Origin: Vicia villosa
Lineage: Eukaryota; Streptophyta; Magnoliopsida; Fabales; Fabaceae
Assembly (NCBI RefSeq): GCF_029867415.1
Contig: NC_081185.1
Location: 70,813,156-70,877,155, forward strand
Direction: 5' to 3'
Length of the DNA: 64,000 nucleotides
Part shown: piece by piece, positions 42,918-55,701 of the stretch
Layout: every line of letters begins with the position of its first letter
How positions within the stretch are numbered: the first letter of the stretch is position 1
Program-made: the position numbers and the translations under genes
The notes under the pieces: generated by a model
The model's database searches: none
Told to the model about the DNA's origin: nothing
The model's input: only the letters and a program-made list of their open reading frames with translations

Positions 42918-43517
42918 GAAGTTTCTTTATTACCATCAAATGGTATCTCATCTCCAAGTGCTGATGAGAAGTTTGATGAGGAAACAAACCTTTGAAGTTT
43001 CTTTATTACCATCAAATGGTATCTCATCTCCAAGTGCTGATGAGAAGTTTGATGAGGAAACAACCTTTGAAGTTTCTTTATTACCGTCAAATGGTATCTC
43101 ATCTCCAAGTGCTGATGAGAAGTTTGATTAGGAAACAACCTTGAAGTTTCTTTATTACCGTCAAATGGTATCTCATCTCCAAGTGCTGATGAGAAGTTTG
43201 ATGAAGAAACAACCTTGAAGTTTCTTTATTACCGTCAAATGGTATCTCATCTCCAAGTGCTGATGAGAAGTTTGATGAGGAAACAACCTTGAAGTTTCTT
43301 TATTACCGTCAAATGGTATCTCATCTCCAAGTGCTGATGAGAAGTTTGATGAGGAAACAAACCTTGAAGTTTCTTTATTACCATCAAATGGTATCTCATC
43401 GCCAAATGCTGGTGAGAAGTTTGATGAGGAAACAAACCTTTGAAGTTTCTATTTACCATCAAATGGTATCTTACCTCCAAGTGCTGGTAAGAAGTTTGAT
43501 GAGGAAACAAACCGTTG
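42918..43517. repeat. 75-bp tandem repeat in Ogre-A 3' UTR (8 copies)
   Basis: Unit starts ('gaagtttct') are at 42918, 42994, 43069, 43143, 43217, 43291, 43366 and 43442, so the period is 74-76 bp. Each unit carries 'taccatcaaatggta', a TACCAT-caa-ATGGTA inverted repeat (TACC/GGTA in the 'accgtc' copies), and 'agtgctgatgagaagtttgatgagg'. The middle copies are the most alike; the last copy is the most diverged. Length differences come from an A and from T bases at the joint. Confidence 0.95.
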
Positions 43518-43866
43518 GAAATTTTCTCTTTATCTGAGATATTGTCCAAACGCAACTAAGACCAGTTTCGAGATATGGACATCCGGGACGAGAGGAGGTT
43601 GTTTACCTTTTTCTAAGTATCAACACTTAGTTAAAGAAGATGGATTGCGCATCCTACATTGCCATCCATTCACCAGAATCCACATCAAGTATTTCTGCAG
43701 GAGTTTGTCTCCTCATCCCCCGCCAAGTGCGACAACGGGATCAAATCATGCAAAGATTTTATCATCTCAGGAGCGCCCAAAATTCGGGCATTCTTTGATA
43801 TTTAAGTCTCTTTTACGCAGGAGAGATCGAGATCTCAATCTCTCTCCCTCCAGATAAAAGAAACTT

Positions 43867-43879
43867 AAATAGGGGCATC
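43867..43879 (+). other. Polypurine tract of Ogre-A
   Basis: AAATAGGGGCATC directly before the 3' LTR. Confidence 0.93.
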
Positions 43880-46800
43880 TGTCATACCCTAATTTTTGAC
43901 CCCCCTGAGATGACATATCTTCAGGATTTTCATCAAGTCAAAGCAAGTACCCTGAGCAGCCTGACATTCAATCGAGGGTGTTCAAAGACAAGAAAACTCA
44001 GGAAAAGGATCAATCAATAGAGGGATTAGTCTCTAATACAATCATAAGACTCAAAAGCCTCATTATTACACCTATGATTGATTAAGACACCCAGTCATCT
44101 AAGCACAGGATTACTCAGATCAACAGACTAGGGTTTGGAGCCTATCAAGGACTAAAATCAGGGATCACCTTTGGGAAACTCTAAAAAGCCCAAAGAGACC
44201 ATTCAAAGACATTAATCATCTTCAAATAACTCTTATGACAAGATCCACTGGACATTACACCTCAATTCCAAGTCTACACTCATCATTGTCCTCTGGTCGA
44301 CAATTAGGGTTTTTGACCTAATTCACCAAGATAGTTGACTTTTAATCAGGGCATGAATCCAAAACTCAAGAAATGATTCAAGAGTCTCTACTACCTCAAT
44401 ATAATCCATTTACATCATTCATTTGAGGATAAGATCTTGTTTCTACACAAAAGTCCAAAAATTCACTTTGTCAGGCAAAAGTCAACTGTATGGGATCACC
44501 TTTGACTTTTAAGGTTTTTGGTCAAAAAATGACTTTCAAAGATCAATATCATCAATATATGGATATTAAAGTCATTTGACCAAAGAAATTCAAAGAAATT
44601 CATCAAGGAGCAAAAAGTCGGGAATTAGGGTTTTTGAAGGCATGGTGAGAACTCAAAATTTCACCTACACAACTCAAAAAACTTCCAACATGAAAGTTGT
44701 AGATCTTGCAAAATAAAACAACATCTTACAAAGGAACTTTTTTCAAAAGATCAATCATTTATGAAGTTTTGGAAATTTTGAAGTTTAGGTCATAAACACT
44801 TAGAAATTTTTCTAAGTGTTTTAACCTAGTTTTCATCCAACTTTGGGCTCATTTTTCACAAATTTCCCAAATGATTCTGAAGAAGACATAAACTAATGAT
44901 TTAAAGTAGATGTTTAGGGCTTTCCAAATTGTGTTCAACCTTCTCCAAATTCAATTTGAGCTAAGAGTTATGCTTGTTCAAAGTTGGCCTCATGAAGTAA
45001 AATTATAGGTCATGGACACTTTTGGACTTTGCAAATTTTGTGCAAATAACCTCTCTTATGGATGCTACACGACCCATAACACATCTGAAACCATGCCATG
45101 CATTCATTTTCACCATGCCATAAGAATTGAAGAAGATTCTAAAAAACAAGAACATGTGATTATGTAATGATTACATTTGTGAATTTATGGCAAATTGATG
45201 AATCACCCAAGGAATCTTCTCATCAACCAATTAGAGCTCACTTTGCATCTGAAATGTCCCCTAAGATCAGATAGAATCAATGGATGGGGGAAGCTAGCCC
45301 GAAAATGCATCATTGCATTTTGGAGATTCTTTGAATTTCTTCATGGCTAAGAAACCAAACTCACTACACTAAGCAAGCTCACCACAGCCAATTGATCTGC
45401 ATCCATTTGCCTATAAATACAGAGGCATTCCTCATTCAAAAACACACCAAAGCAACCATATTCCTTGCTTTCTCTTTCTCTTCTCATGTTCATTGTTTTT
45501 CAAAGTTCTTTGGCAAGAAGAATCGATTTCTTCAAACCAGAGCTCATCTTTGAGAAGTGAACATTCTAACATCTCAAGGGAGGTCATTTGAGGTGATCCA
45601 AGCACCTGGATCACTTCTGTAAGTGGAGGAACACCATTGTTGCTCTCACTTTGGAGCATTTGCAGTTGGAGGTCCATGGAGTAATTCAGGAGGTTCCGAG
45701 CCAAGCCAATCATCCAGACACACTCCTCAGGTCATAGTGAAGCTAACCAGATGGCTGCAGCTCATCTGTAACTCAAGAATCAACACCCTCCATGTTCACT
45801 TGAAGCTGAAATCGAGGGAGGTCCATAGAACAATTCAGAAGGATTCAGGCTACAATAAGCATTCAGTTAGCATCATTGAGTCTCAGGGAAGCTATTGAGA
45901 TCATTCATTCAAGCCCAGGTGCTCTCCATCATCCTCACGACCTCCATTTTCAGAGGTAAGTTTCTGAACCTCACCTCTTTAATTTAAGCATTCTTTAAGA
46001 AATAGCTCGATTCTATCTTGTTCAGCATCATCAGAGGATTGAAAACCCTCTATCATCATTCATTTATCTTTCAGCATAGCCATTTAATTTGATTTTTAAG
46101 TTTTAGGGTTCTTCACGATTTCTGGTAAATTAGTTAGATATAGTTGATATAAATTTATGATAGTTACATATTTAGAATCGTGAGTGAATTTAGAGCAAGT
46201 TTGGTCTTTACATCTTTGCAAATGGTTGAGAAATGAGCAAGTTCATAAATTTGAAATTTGAGAGCTTGAGGTTGAAGACGAAGATGGTGGTGGCGCGCAA
46301 TTTTCAAACTCAGGTCTAAGTTTATTTTATTTTGATTGATACCTGTTTCATTAACGACTAAAACGTGATAGCCCAGTGGTAAAGAGTGTTTGTGTGTTGC
46401 GCGTGCCCAAGGTCTGGGGTTCGAATCCCCCTCGCCCCAGACCTTTTGATTTAATTTCTTTTTTTTTCACTTCTATGCATTTGAGTAATATATGAATTGC
46501 AATGGAACCATGCATATGACACCAAGCGCGCGTTGGCTCAGTGGTGTTGTTTTGGGCTGGTAATACAAAGGGCGTGGGTTCAAACCTGGTTGGTGACAAA
46601 CCCTATTTTTTACCACTTTTTCCCATTTAATTTCTTCACAACTTTAACCAATTATTTAACCTATCAAATTAATTTATTTTCACTTCATTTTTCACACACT
46701 TGTCATTTAATATATCTATTTTGTGAATAATAAAAAAAAATCATAAAAATATTATTTATTTCATATATTTTTATTAGGTCTAAAATAATATGTTTTAAGT

Positions 46801-49800
46801 GTTTTTTTTCTTAAATACTTTAAATATATATTCACTTTGTTTTAACCTAATCATTTTGTAAATAAGGTTTATGATAAAACCCTGTTTGTTTAGGTTTTAA
46901 TTAGGCATAGATCTTCATCTTTACCTTAATTAAGTTGACTTTTGTCAATTTTTAAAACTGTTTTCAATCTCCAAATAAGTCAAATGATTAGGGTTTTCAA
47001 ACAACAAAACCTTGCATCATTCTAAATCATTTTCCAACTGTTTTTATAACCAGTACTGTAAAGTACTGGGCCTCTAATAGAGTGTAAGTCCCAAACACCT
47101 TCTCTTCTTAGCTTGTTTTCAAAACTGTATTTTCAAAATCTTCTTTCTGTTTTCAAAACATTCTTCTGGTATTTGAAGGGCATTATTCCCGGTGAAACTC
47201 TTCAGATACCTATGTGACCTTTGTCCATCTTCACTTCTTCTGTTTTCAAAAAACTATTAACTGTTTATCATATATATATTCAACTGTTATCAACAAAACA
47301 ACAAAATTACTGTTGAGGCTCTGTACATACTTCTTCAATGGCCTCCACTCCATCCAGGTTAGGCTTTACAAAGCTTTCAATTTACAGTCTTTATTTAAAT
47401 TACTGTCAAATATAAATTGTGCACATATATTAGTTTAGAACTACGTTTGAGTATAAACCTTAGGACAGTTAAACTATATATATATATATATTATAGGAAT
47501 ATGGCCTAGGATTGAGAATGTCTTCCCGGTGAAGGCTCTTTCCTAATTAGAGATCTGTAGTTCAAACCCCCAAGATGAATTATTCCCGGTGAAACATCTT
47601 GGCAAAAACCTTAGAATCCAAATAATAGGACACATCCACCCAAAGAGGAATTATTCCCGGTGAAACCTCTTACCCATTTGCTTAGAGCCAAAATAAGTTC
47701 AAAACTACATAGCTTTCTCTTGTGCTATAACAAGGACCCTCGGTTAGCCTCCTCTTGGGCTTTGTACAAGGACCCACAGGCTTCTTAAAAGCATTTCCAG
47801 CTTCCTCTTGAGCTTGTATACAAGGACCCATCAGGTTTCTTATAAACATAGGAACAGGTCTTTAGTCACCTTTTAGCCTACCCTGGTGAGTTTCTTCCCA
47901 TTTAAACCAGACTTTAAACAAGCTAAGTTTGTCTCAATTTTGCATTGAGTACACCTTTTGGAAGAGACATGGACAGTCTCTGTCACCCTTATCTCCATCA
48001 ATCTTCCTTAGCAGAGTCTAGGATCTATGTTTATTTTCTCCTCAGCATGTGTCAGCCTTCATCTTGGGCTTTAAACAAGAAGTCTCCATTAGATAATCTT
48101 TCTGCCATCCATTTCAATCAAAAACCCCTGGAAAGGGTTAGCCTCCAAAGTCAATTAAAATCAATCCATCATTCCAATAAAATCCCTGGAAAGGGTTAGC
48201 TTCCACACATTCTTTCATTTTCAATAAACCCCTGGAAAGGGTTAGCCTCCAAAGTCAATTATTAAATGTCAAAAAATAAAGATTCATTTCTCTTAGGAGA
48301 TAATTTCCCAAAAAAGAGTCAAAACCCCTGGAAAGGGTCAGCCTCCAAAAAAACATGATAAAGTCAGTCTTTTAACAGACAAATTCACCAGCTGAGTCAA
48401 AATCCCTGGAAAGGGTTAGCTTCCAAAGAAAAACAGTCTTTTAATAAATAAAACCTCCTCAGTAGAGTCAAAACCAACAAAAACAGTTAGCCTCAACCTT
48501 GGGCTTCATACAAGGCACCCAAACAATAAAACTCCCCTGTCAAGAGTCAGCCTCAACCTTGGGCATTGTACAAGGCAGATAATAGAGTCTCCCCAGTGAG
48601 TTCTTCATCATTCAGTAGCCACAACCTTGGGCTTTGTACAAGGCAGATAAACCATATTTTCATGTGTCAAAGATTCCTAACACCTAGGATCTTTTCCCCA
48701 TAGAGTCATCCCTACTTAGTTTATTTAAGAGTTAGCCACAACCTTGGGCTTTGTACAAGGCAGAAGACAATGTTCTCCCTAGCTAGAGTCAGCCACAACC
48801 TTGGGCTTTGTACAAGGCACATAAAATAGAGTCATTCATTCAATTATCCTCAACAGTCAGGCACAACCTTGGGCTTTGTACAAGGCACATAAATAGAGTC
48901 TCCCTAAGTAGAGTCAGCCTCAATTCTGGGCTTTGTACAGAACACAAAAATACCCTGTAATTAATCCCCAGTGGAGTCATCTCCCAGAGTCAATAATAAT
49001 TAATTAATCAATCAAAAAGCCTCAAGCTTGGGCCTCATACAAGCCAGTTAAAATTCAAATCTTTTATACAGTAGATAGACATAGCTTATCTCTATAGAGA
49101 GATATTTTTACTACTCTACCACATTCAAACAAACATTTTCATTTCAATTTCAATTTTAATCAAGTCTCCCATTGAGGATTTTGAAAGGCATGAGCTGGCA
49201 GTAAAACCCAGACATGTGGTAACTTTCCCTAATTTGGATGAGCATCTTTCTTTCATTGAAGAGGCATTTGACTGGTATACTTGCACATACACAAGTAAGG
49301 TCCCCCTCTTGAATGAAATGAATCCAGTTATTCTGTCACACTTTTAAATGTTTGTGGTAGAATAGTACAAATACCTCTCTGTAGAGATGATTTCATGTCC
49401 CTTTACTGTAAACAGAGATTTAATTTCAAGCTTCAACCTTGAGCTTTAAGCAAGGCACCAAAAAACAAGTAATTTCCCTAGTTAGTTCCCCGAACTACAT
49501 TAAGCTCTGACTTCCACTAGGGATATGTAGGCATGAGGTTCACAAGGAATCTCAGCGAGCTAATAAAATACCAAAAATAGTCAGTTTGTCTGTCTGTCTT
49601 TCTTTAAGTCAATTCAATTCCTTCTCCTAACACAAAGGAGAAACTTTCCCAATCATTAGCAATAAACACAATCACAATGACACATAGAAGGTTCCTGTAG
49701 AGTACTATAGATATGTAGGGTGTTTAAACACTTCCCTATGTATAACCGACCTCCCGGACTCTAGAATTTCTAGTCTAGGTGAAATCCCCACACTTAGCAA

Positions 49801-49998
49801 ACTCCTAGGGTTTAGTTGAGATCTTTTTTCCCCTTTCCTACTCGTAGGACAAATAAGAAAGTTCGTGTGATATCGTAGGAAGAACTGAAATAAAATTCAT
49901 CCCACCACGGGCGCATTCTCCTTCCAAATTTCGCGTGAAGGGTTTAGCGTGCCGTCCTCCCAAGTGAAACGGGGAGGTAAAAGAAAACGACCACCACA
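43880..49998 (+). mobile_element. Ogre-A 3' LTR (6119 bp)
   Basis: Nearly identical to 24578-30692. Differences seen include a few extra bases in the T-run after tRNA-like module 1 (46448-46470) and loss of 'atg' near 47963. All control-like elements are kept: TATA 45411-45419, donor-like GT 45956-45957, modules 46369-46428 and 46534-46586, hairpin array about 47750-49460. The following GAATG (49999-50003) is the right target duplication. Confidence 0.96.
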
Positions 49999-50003
49999 GA
50001 ATG
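49999..50003. other. Target-site duplication GAATG of Ogre-A, right
   Basis: Pairs with 24573-24577. Confidence 0.97.
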
Positions 50004-50986
50004 GAAATCCTGTTCCGACTTTGCTTGGTGACATGTATTTCTCTGTCCATCATAGGAATCGCCAAGGCGGTGGAATCATTGTATGTTGTGCACCTCTGTT
50101 GTTTAAATGGATTGTTTCACACTTACCTGAGTCTCCTATCTTCACGGAAAACCGAGAAGGTTTGCGTTGGCCTCGAAGACTTATGTCTCTTACCAATAAT
50201 GATATTCATTGGTATACCTTGGCTCGCTGTGGTACAGAAACCATTGATAGTTGTGGAGAGTTCGCCAACGTACCCCTCATTGGTACACAAGGAGGAATTA
50301 ACTACAATTCGGTCTTAGCCCGACGATAACTCGGGTATGCAAATTCAACTAAACCCATTGGTCCCACAGTGGAAGGCTACTTCTATCAAGAAGGGGATGA
50401 TCCTCAGAGGTTGAAAACAAAAATGGTGAGAGCTTGGTACGACGTCCGATGGAAAGAAAAAGGTGGGGCAAGAAATTGCATTGCCATGGACGCCTACACC
50501 TGCTGGGTAAAGAAAAGAGCACAGGAGTTTCAAATGCCTTATGCTTATGAAAAACCCATGTTTCCTGTGGTATCTCAACTGCCCAACATTCCCATTTACA
50601 CTATGGAGGAATACCAAGACACTTTAGCCAAGATGAGGTTAGAGAAAGATGCTTGGGAAGATAAGTTTCGTAAGACCGATGTGGAAAACAGAAGGTTGAA
50701 GAAACGAGTGAAAGATCATGAGGAAACCCTGTACTGTCAAGATGGATGGCTCATGAGTAAAGATGAGAAGATCCGTCAAAAAGACGCTGCAATCAAGAGG
50801 TACATCAAAGAAAGCAAGAAAAAGCTTGAAGGCTCAACAAGCAACGCTCCAACTCCTGACGATTGGAAGAATGTTGTTGACAAGCTAAGGACCGAAAAGG
50901 TCGAATTGAAAGCTCACTATGGGAAAGAAATCCTGAAGCTCAAGCTGCACAACGCATTTGGTTCTTCGTCTGATGAAGATTCTTAG
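50004..50986 (+). pseudogene. Ogre-B ORF1, 3' part
   Basis: Continues ORF1 from 24577 with NPVPTLLGDMYFSVHHRNRQ, aligning with Ogre-A NPVPTLLADAYHSMHSRNLQ. It has GGIIVCCAPLLFKWIVSHLP and PLIGTQGGINYNSVLARR, then TAA at 50327-50329 where Ogre-A has a Gln codon, then the same frame continues as YFYQEGDDPQRLKTKMVRAW to a natural stop at 50986. The C-terminal part (from about 50600) is charged and probably coiled coil (EKDAWEDKFRKTDVENRRLK, DKLRTEKVELKAHYGKEILK). Without the stop and the insertion the protein would be about 511 residues, against 478 in Ogre-A. AATAAA follows at 51062-51067. Confidence 0.9.
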
Positions 50987-51293
50987 GATTGTTTAGCTTT
51001 TTACTTATCATTTGCTTCTGTAGGAGCTACGCTCCAATGTTGTAACATTTCCCATTATTTCAATAAAATAATAGTTTGTGTTCCAATGTTTGCAAGAAAA
51101 TAATCTTTAAAATGTTTGGAAAAATCATAAACTTCTTTTTGCATACATCATTCTGCATATCGAGTCTGTTGTCTAGAGTCTTATCTTTTGGATTTTCCTC
51201 CATTAGATCGTCAAGCTATCGCGTCTCAAAGTTTCTCGACCACGCTCGCAATCAGATCACAGATACAATACTCGTTCAAGCAGAAGAAGAGTA
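50987..51293 (+). other. ORF1-gag spacer of Ogre-B
   Basis: 307 bp without a gene. AATAAA at 51062-51067 lies 76 nt after the ORF1 stop, as in Ogre-A. Confidence 0.7.
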
Positions 51294-54200
51294 ATGGAAC
51301 ACTCTGATCAAGAGAATATTGAGCTCCGTGGTACAGTTGCCACCCTTCAAGAAAAGTTGGAAAGTCTCACTACTCTGGTTGACTCCTTAATGGCCGCACA
51401 GAATCAGCCGCCGCCACCCAACAGTCAAGCAACAGTGACATCTGAAGTCACTACTCCATTCTCTACAGTTGCATTCAGCATTCCATCTTTCTCCATGCCA
51501 GAAGGTTGGGGCACGCCTTTCAGCTTTGGTACGGGTTTTTGCCATAATTTCTCTGGGATTCCAACATCCACAACTGAAGCGCCCGCTGCACAAAGTTCAT
51601 TGTTCACTCCAAATCAGGGGGTAGTTTTTTCTCAGATCACTATGGCACTCTCTCAACCCACTATGACAGTTGCGACTCATATGGTTCACACTGTTCCTTA
51701 TGAAGGCAATGAGATTTATCATGATCAAGGTGATAGCACAAATCAGCGAAACCTTGTGGAAGATCTCCAAGAGCAGTTCAACAAGATTCAACTGGAAATC
51801 AAAGCTATTCGTGGGAAAGATTTGTTTGGAAAGAATGCACAGGAGCTATGTTTAGTTCCCTGTATACAAATACCAGCTAAATTCAAGGTCCCTGACTTTG
51901 AAAAATACAAAGGTAGTTCTTGTCCACAAAGCCATCTCGTGATGTATGCTAGGAAGATGTCTACTTATGCAGATAATCATCAGTTGCTCATCCATTACTT
52001 TCAAGACAGTTTGACTGGTGCCGCACTGAAGTGGTACACAGGATTGGATAGCACTAACATTCGAACTTTCAACAACCTAGGCGAGGCCTTTGTCCGACAA
52101 TACAAATACAACTCGGATATGGCTCCAGACAGAGATCAGCTTCGATCCATGGCTCAGAAAGACCATGAAGCTTTCAAAGAGTATGCCCAACGATGGAGAG
52201 AAACTGCTGCTCAGATTAATCCACCGTTAAAAGAGAAAGAGATGACAAAGATCTTCTTGAATACTCTTAGTCCGTTTTATTATGAACGCATGATTGCTAG
52301 TGCTCCAAGTGATTTCACCGAAATGCTAAACATGGGGATGCGTCTAGAAGAAGGAGTCCGAACCGGACGTCTAACTAAAGAAGGTGGATCTTCAAGCGGA
52401 ACCAAAAAGTTTGGAAGTGGTTTCCCAAATAAGAAAGAACAAAGTGTTGACATGGTATCCCAAGGAAAGCCAAGAGCAAATGTCAATCGTCAACAACAGA
52501 TTGCTGCTATCGCGCCAGTCGTTAATACAGCACCGAATCCGGGATTTACTCCGCAGTTTCAACAACAACAGCCTCGACAACAGGCTCAACAGTTTAACAA
52601 CAATAATCAGAATCATGTACAAAGAGCTCCACAGTTTGATCCAATTCCAATGACCTACACAGAGTTGTACCCTGCTTTTATTGAAAGAGGTCTGGTTCAA
52701 ACTAGAGCACCACCACCAGTACCTGAGAAACCACCATGGTGGTACAAAGCTGAGGTCTCATGCCCTTATCATCAAGGAGCACCTGGCCATGATCTTGAGC
52801 ATTGCATAGCTTTGAAATATGAAGTTCAGAGGTTGGTTAGATCTAATCTCCTCTCTTTCAGAAATTTGAATCCAAATGTGCAAGCAAATCCGCTGCCCAA
52901 TCATGGAGGGCATGTTGTAAACATGGTGTATGGATGTCCTGGTCCATATCGAGTCTATAATATCAACTTCTCAAGAGCAGATTTGGTACAAATGCACGCT
53001 ACTCTCTGTCAAGGGCAGAATTTTTGCCAGCATCACTACGGTTCCTGTAGCATATGTTGTGTAGATCCTCACGGATGTTCGATTGTGAGAAGAGATCTTC
53101 AAGTCTTGCTAGATAATGGTACTATTCTGATCTACAGAAATAGGAATGAAGATGAAGTTAACATGATAGGATGTTATTCGCATGAGCTTTTAGTCTCAGA
53201 TATCAACTCGGAAATGCCTAAAGTTAACGTCATCATTCCTCATTTCAACATGCCTGAGCGCATAGAAGTTACCTACAACAAGCCAAAGGTTCCTGTTGCT
53301 CCTCTGATCATTTGTCTGCCTGGACCTGTTCCTTATGACTCTGACAAGGCAGTTCCCTACAACTACAACGCAACAATGATAAAGAATGGACAAGAAGTTC
53401 CTTTACCTACTCTTTCATCTGTCGTGAATATCGCCGATGTGAGTCGAGTAACAAGAAGTGGACGTGTGTATACTCCACTACCTCCAAAGCAACCCGTTGC
53501 TCCTGCAACCAGGAAAAGTCCAGTTGATACACCGATGGGGAATCCTGTGGAAACTCCTATCAGTAATACAAGCACTGATGTTGGCCAATCTAGTGGAACC
53601 AATGTCAATCCTGACTTTGATGAAATTTTGAAGCTTATCAAAAGAAGTGAATACAAGATTGTGGATCAGCTTATGCAGACTCCTTCAAAGATCTCAATAC
53701 TTTCATTGCTTTTAAACTCAGAAGCCCATAGGGAAGCCCCGATGAGAGTCTTGGATCAAGCTTTTGTGGATCATGATGTGACTGTTGACCATTTTGATGG
53801 GATAATAGCCAACATAACAGCTTGCGACAATTTAAGCTTCTGTGATGAAGAACTCCCCGAGGAGGGCAGAAATCACAATCTTGCTCTGCACATTTCTATG
53901 AACTGTCAGTCAGACTCTTTGTCCAACGTGCTGGTAGACACCGGATCTTCCTTAAATGTGATGCCAAAGACGACTCTTGCTCGTTTATCTTACCAAGGAA
54001 TTCCTATGAAGTTCAATGGTGTAGTAGTCAAAGCATTTGATGGATCGCGAAAATATGTTATTGGCGAAGTCGACCTTCCCATGACAATTGGTCCACATAC
54101 ATTTCAAATCACCTTCCAGGTCATGGACATTCAAGCTGCTTATAGCTGTCTGTTAGGACGACCATGGATTCATGAAGCAGGGGCAGTAACTTCTACGCTC

Positions 54201-55351
54201 CATCAAAAGTTAAAATTTGTAACAAATGGAAAATTGGTAACAATAAGTGGGGAGCAAGCCTTGATGGTGAGCCACTTATCCACTTTCTCTTTCATTGGCG
54301 CTGATAATGTGGAAGGAAGGCAGTTCCAAGGTCTCTCTTTAGAAGAAGAATCTTCCAAAAAGAAAGCATCAATCTCTTCTTACAAAGAGGCAGTAAAAGT
54401 AGTGAAAGATGGAACTACCACTGGCTGGGGGCAAGTTGTGATCCCTACCAACAATGAAACCAGAGCAGGACTCGGATGTTCTTCGATGTTTTCGAACTAC
54501 ACCAAGAAGGATGAAACCCTTCGTCCGATCAGAGAAACATTCATTAGTGGAGGGTTCCTTAACCCGATTCCTCAAGAGGTTAATGTCCTTATCGAAGAAT
54601 GTATCGAAGAAGGTCTGCCCGATCCTGAAGAAGAATGGAAATGTTATCTCAATGACTCGGGATATATATCTCAGGAAGAACCGTATGCACCGTTCTATCC
54701 TCCTTCAGAGAAAGCCAAAGGTAAAGTCAAAACAAGTGCTAACGAAACTGCGCCTGTTCCTGCAGAGGTCTGGGACACCTTGGGACAACCAAGTGGCAAA
54801 TATGATTATATGGTGAAATATACTGCACCTGAAAGTTCAAAGATTGCGATTGAAGACATCCAACCAACTGGATTGGGAGATTCCTTTGAATATAATAGTC
54901 AATCAGAAGAGGTTTATCAGCCCTCTCAATTTTCTCAGCAGCCTGAAATTACTGAAAATTTCGGATTCAACGCATCTACCAAGATTTATAATCCCGAAGA
55001 TTGTTATTATCACATAAATGCTATTTTTGAAGATGAAGGGGAAGATGGCCCCGCAGTTGACTTGGAAATTGTCTCTGACAATGAGTCTCTTCATCCTGAG
55101 GACTGGGAATTACATTCTGAAAATTCTGAAGATTGTGACTCATCTTATGCTCTTCAAGAAGTAGAAGAAGACCGTTTCAACTCTACAAAGAACAAGGTTG
55201 ACAAACAAGGACCTTCAAATCCTGCTCGACCAGCGGTCAATGTCAATACTGAAGATAATTCTGAGGAAAATTTTCCTGAATACATAATACACAGAGGAGT
55301 TCGTTGCTACTGGAAAGCTGTTGACGTTCCGAATGTTGTTCGCCGCTCAAA
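51294..55351 (+). CDS. Ogre-B gag-protease, intact frame
   Basis: 1353 residues if read to the unspliced stop at 55355. An N-terminal coiled coil (1-38: ENIELRGTVATLQEKLESLT) and a Pro/Ser/Thr-rich stretch come first. The gag core is at about 176-360 (IPAKFKVPDFEKYKGSSCPQ, LIHYFQDSLTGAALKWYTGL, FKEYAQRWRETAAQINPPLK). A Gln/Asn-rich linker (about 400-450) follows. The zinc-knuckle-like CPYHQGAPGHDLEHC is near 490, and two more Cys-rich clusters are near 575-610 (QHHYGSCSICCVDPHGC). Protease has LVDTGSSLNVMP (D882) and CLLGRPWIHEAGA. A long acidic tail ends the product. The start matches Ogre-A MEDFEQEN. The GT at 55352 allows splicing into RT. This is the only full-length gag-pro frame in the window. 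Confidence 0.94.
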
Positions 55352-55701
55352 GTAATCACCTCGCTGTTATTTTGACCTCCTGCCTGGCCCAAAGCAGAGA
55401 GATGTTTTATAGGGCTTTGCTTTTAAATGTTCCGCCCAAATAACTTTGTGTATAGGGCTTTGTTTTAAAAGTTTCCCTCTTTGTCCTGCCCAAGACAAAT
55501 GAGTTTGTGTTTAGGGCTTTGTTTCAAAAATGAATCATAAATAAAGTGTCATTTTGAATTCCCTACATTATGTGTTTTATTTTTTGCTTTTTCTGGAAAT
55601 GGTAATCCTAAAAAACCAAACAAAAAAAACTTTTCAAAAAAAATCTGCATACACTCTTGCATTCATAAATTTTCTGAAACAAATATAAATCATATGTGCA
55701 G
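55352..55701 (+). other. Ogre-B intron between protease and RT
   Basis: 350 bp from GT (overlapping the gag-pro TAA) to 'tgtgcag' (AG 55700-55701). Joining 55351 to 55702 keeps the RT frame open. It has the same 'tagggctttg' words and AATAAA (55539-55544) as in Ogre-A. Confidence 0.85.

Larger units (their letters stand above)
41240..43866 (+). other. Ogre-A 3' UTR
   Basis: 2.6 kb of non-coding sequence between the integrase stop and the polypurine tract. The first part has 'aacccgaaagggcgattcaggcaaaaattagagac' type repeats (41280-41420), also found after the Ogre-C integrase. The middle (42480-42830) has repeated 'gattccccagcagagtcagtgaatggtagtcttc' variants with matching 'gatagttc' halves. 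Then come the 75-bp tandem repeats (42918-43517). Open frames here follow the repeat periods and are not genes. Confidence 0.8.
24578..49998 (+). mobile_element. Ogre-A: complete nested Ogre (25,421 bp)
   Basis: Structurally complete: 5' LTR 24578-30692, primer site 30699-30716, ORF1, gag-pro, intron, RT/RNase H/second RNase H/integrase, repeat-rich 3' UTR, polypurine tract 43867-43879, 3' LTR 43880-49998, and a GAATG duplication on both sides. By eye the LTRs differ at about 20 positions plus a few short indels in 6.1 kb (about 0.3%), so insertion was recent. The coding region is nevertheless damaged: TGA at 34316-34318, TAA at 34613-34615, an extra A in the run 40047-40054, DNG in place of DTG in protease, and DNR in place of DNG in integrase. 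Confidence 0.96.

Noticed and set aside
42918..43517. CRISPR array
   Set aside because: Direct tandem repeat without unique spacers, inside a plant retrotransposon.
42887..43555. Repetitive proteins across the 75-bp repeat, on both strands
   Set aside because: The 75-bp period is a multiple of three, so frames stay open by repetition; indels break the period and there is no start context or motif.
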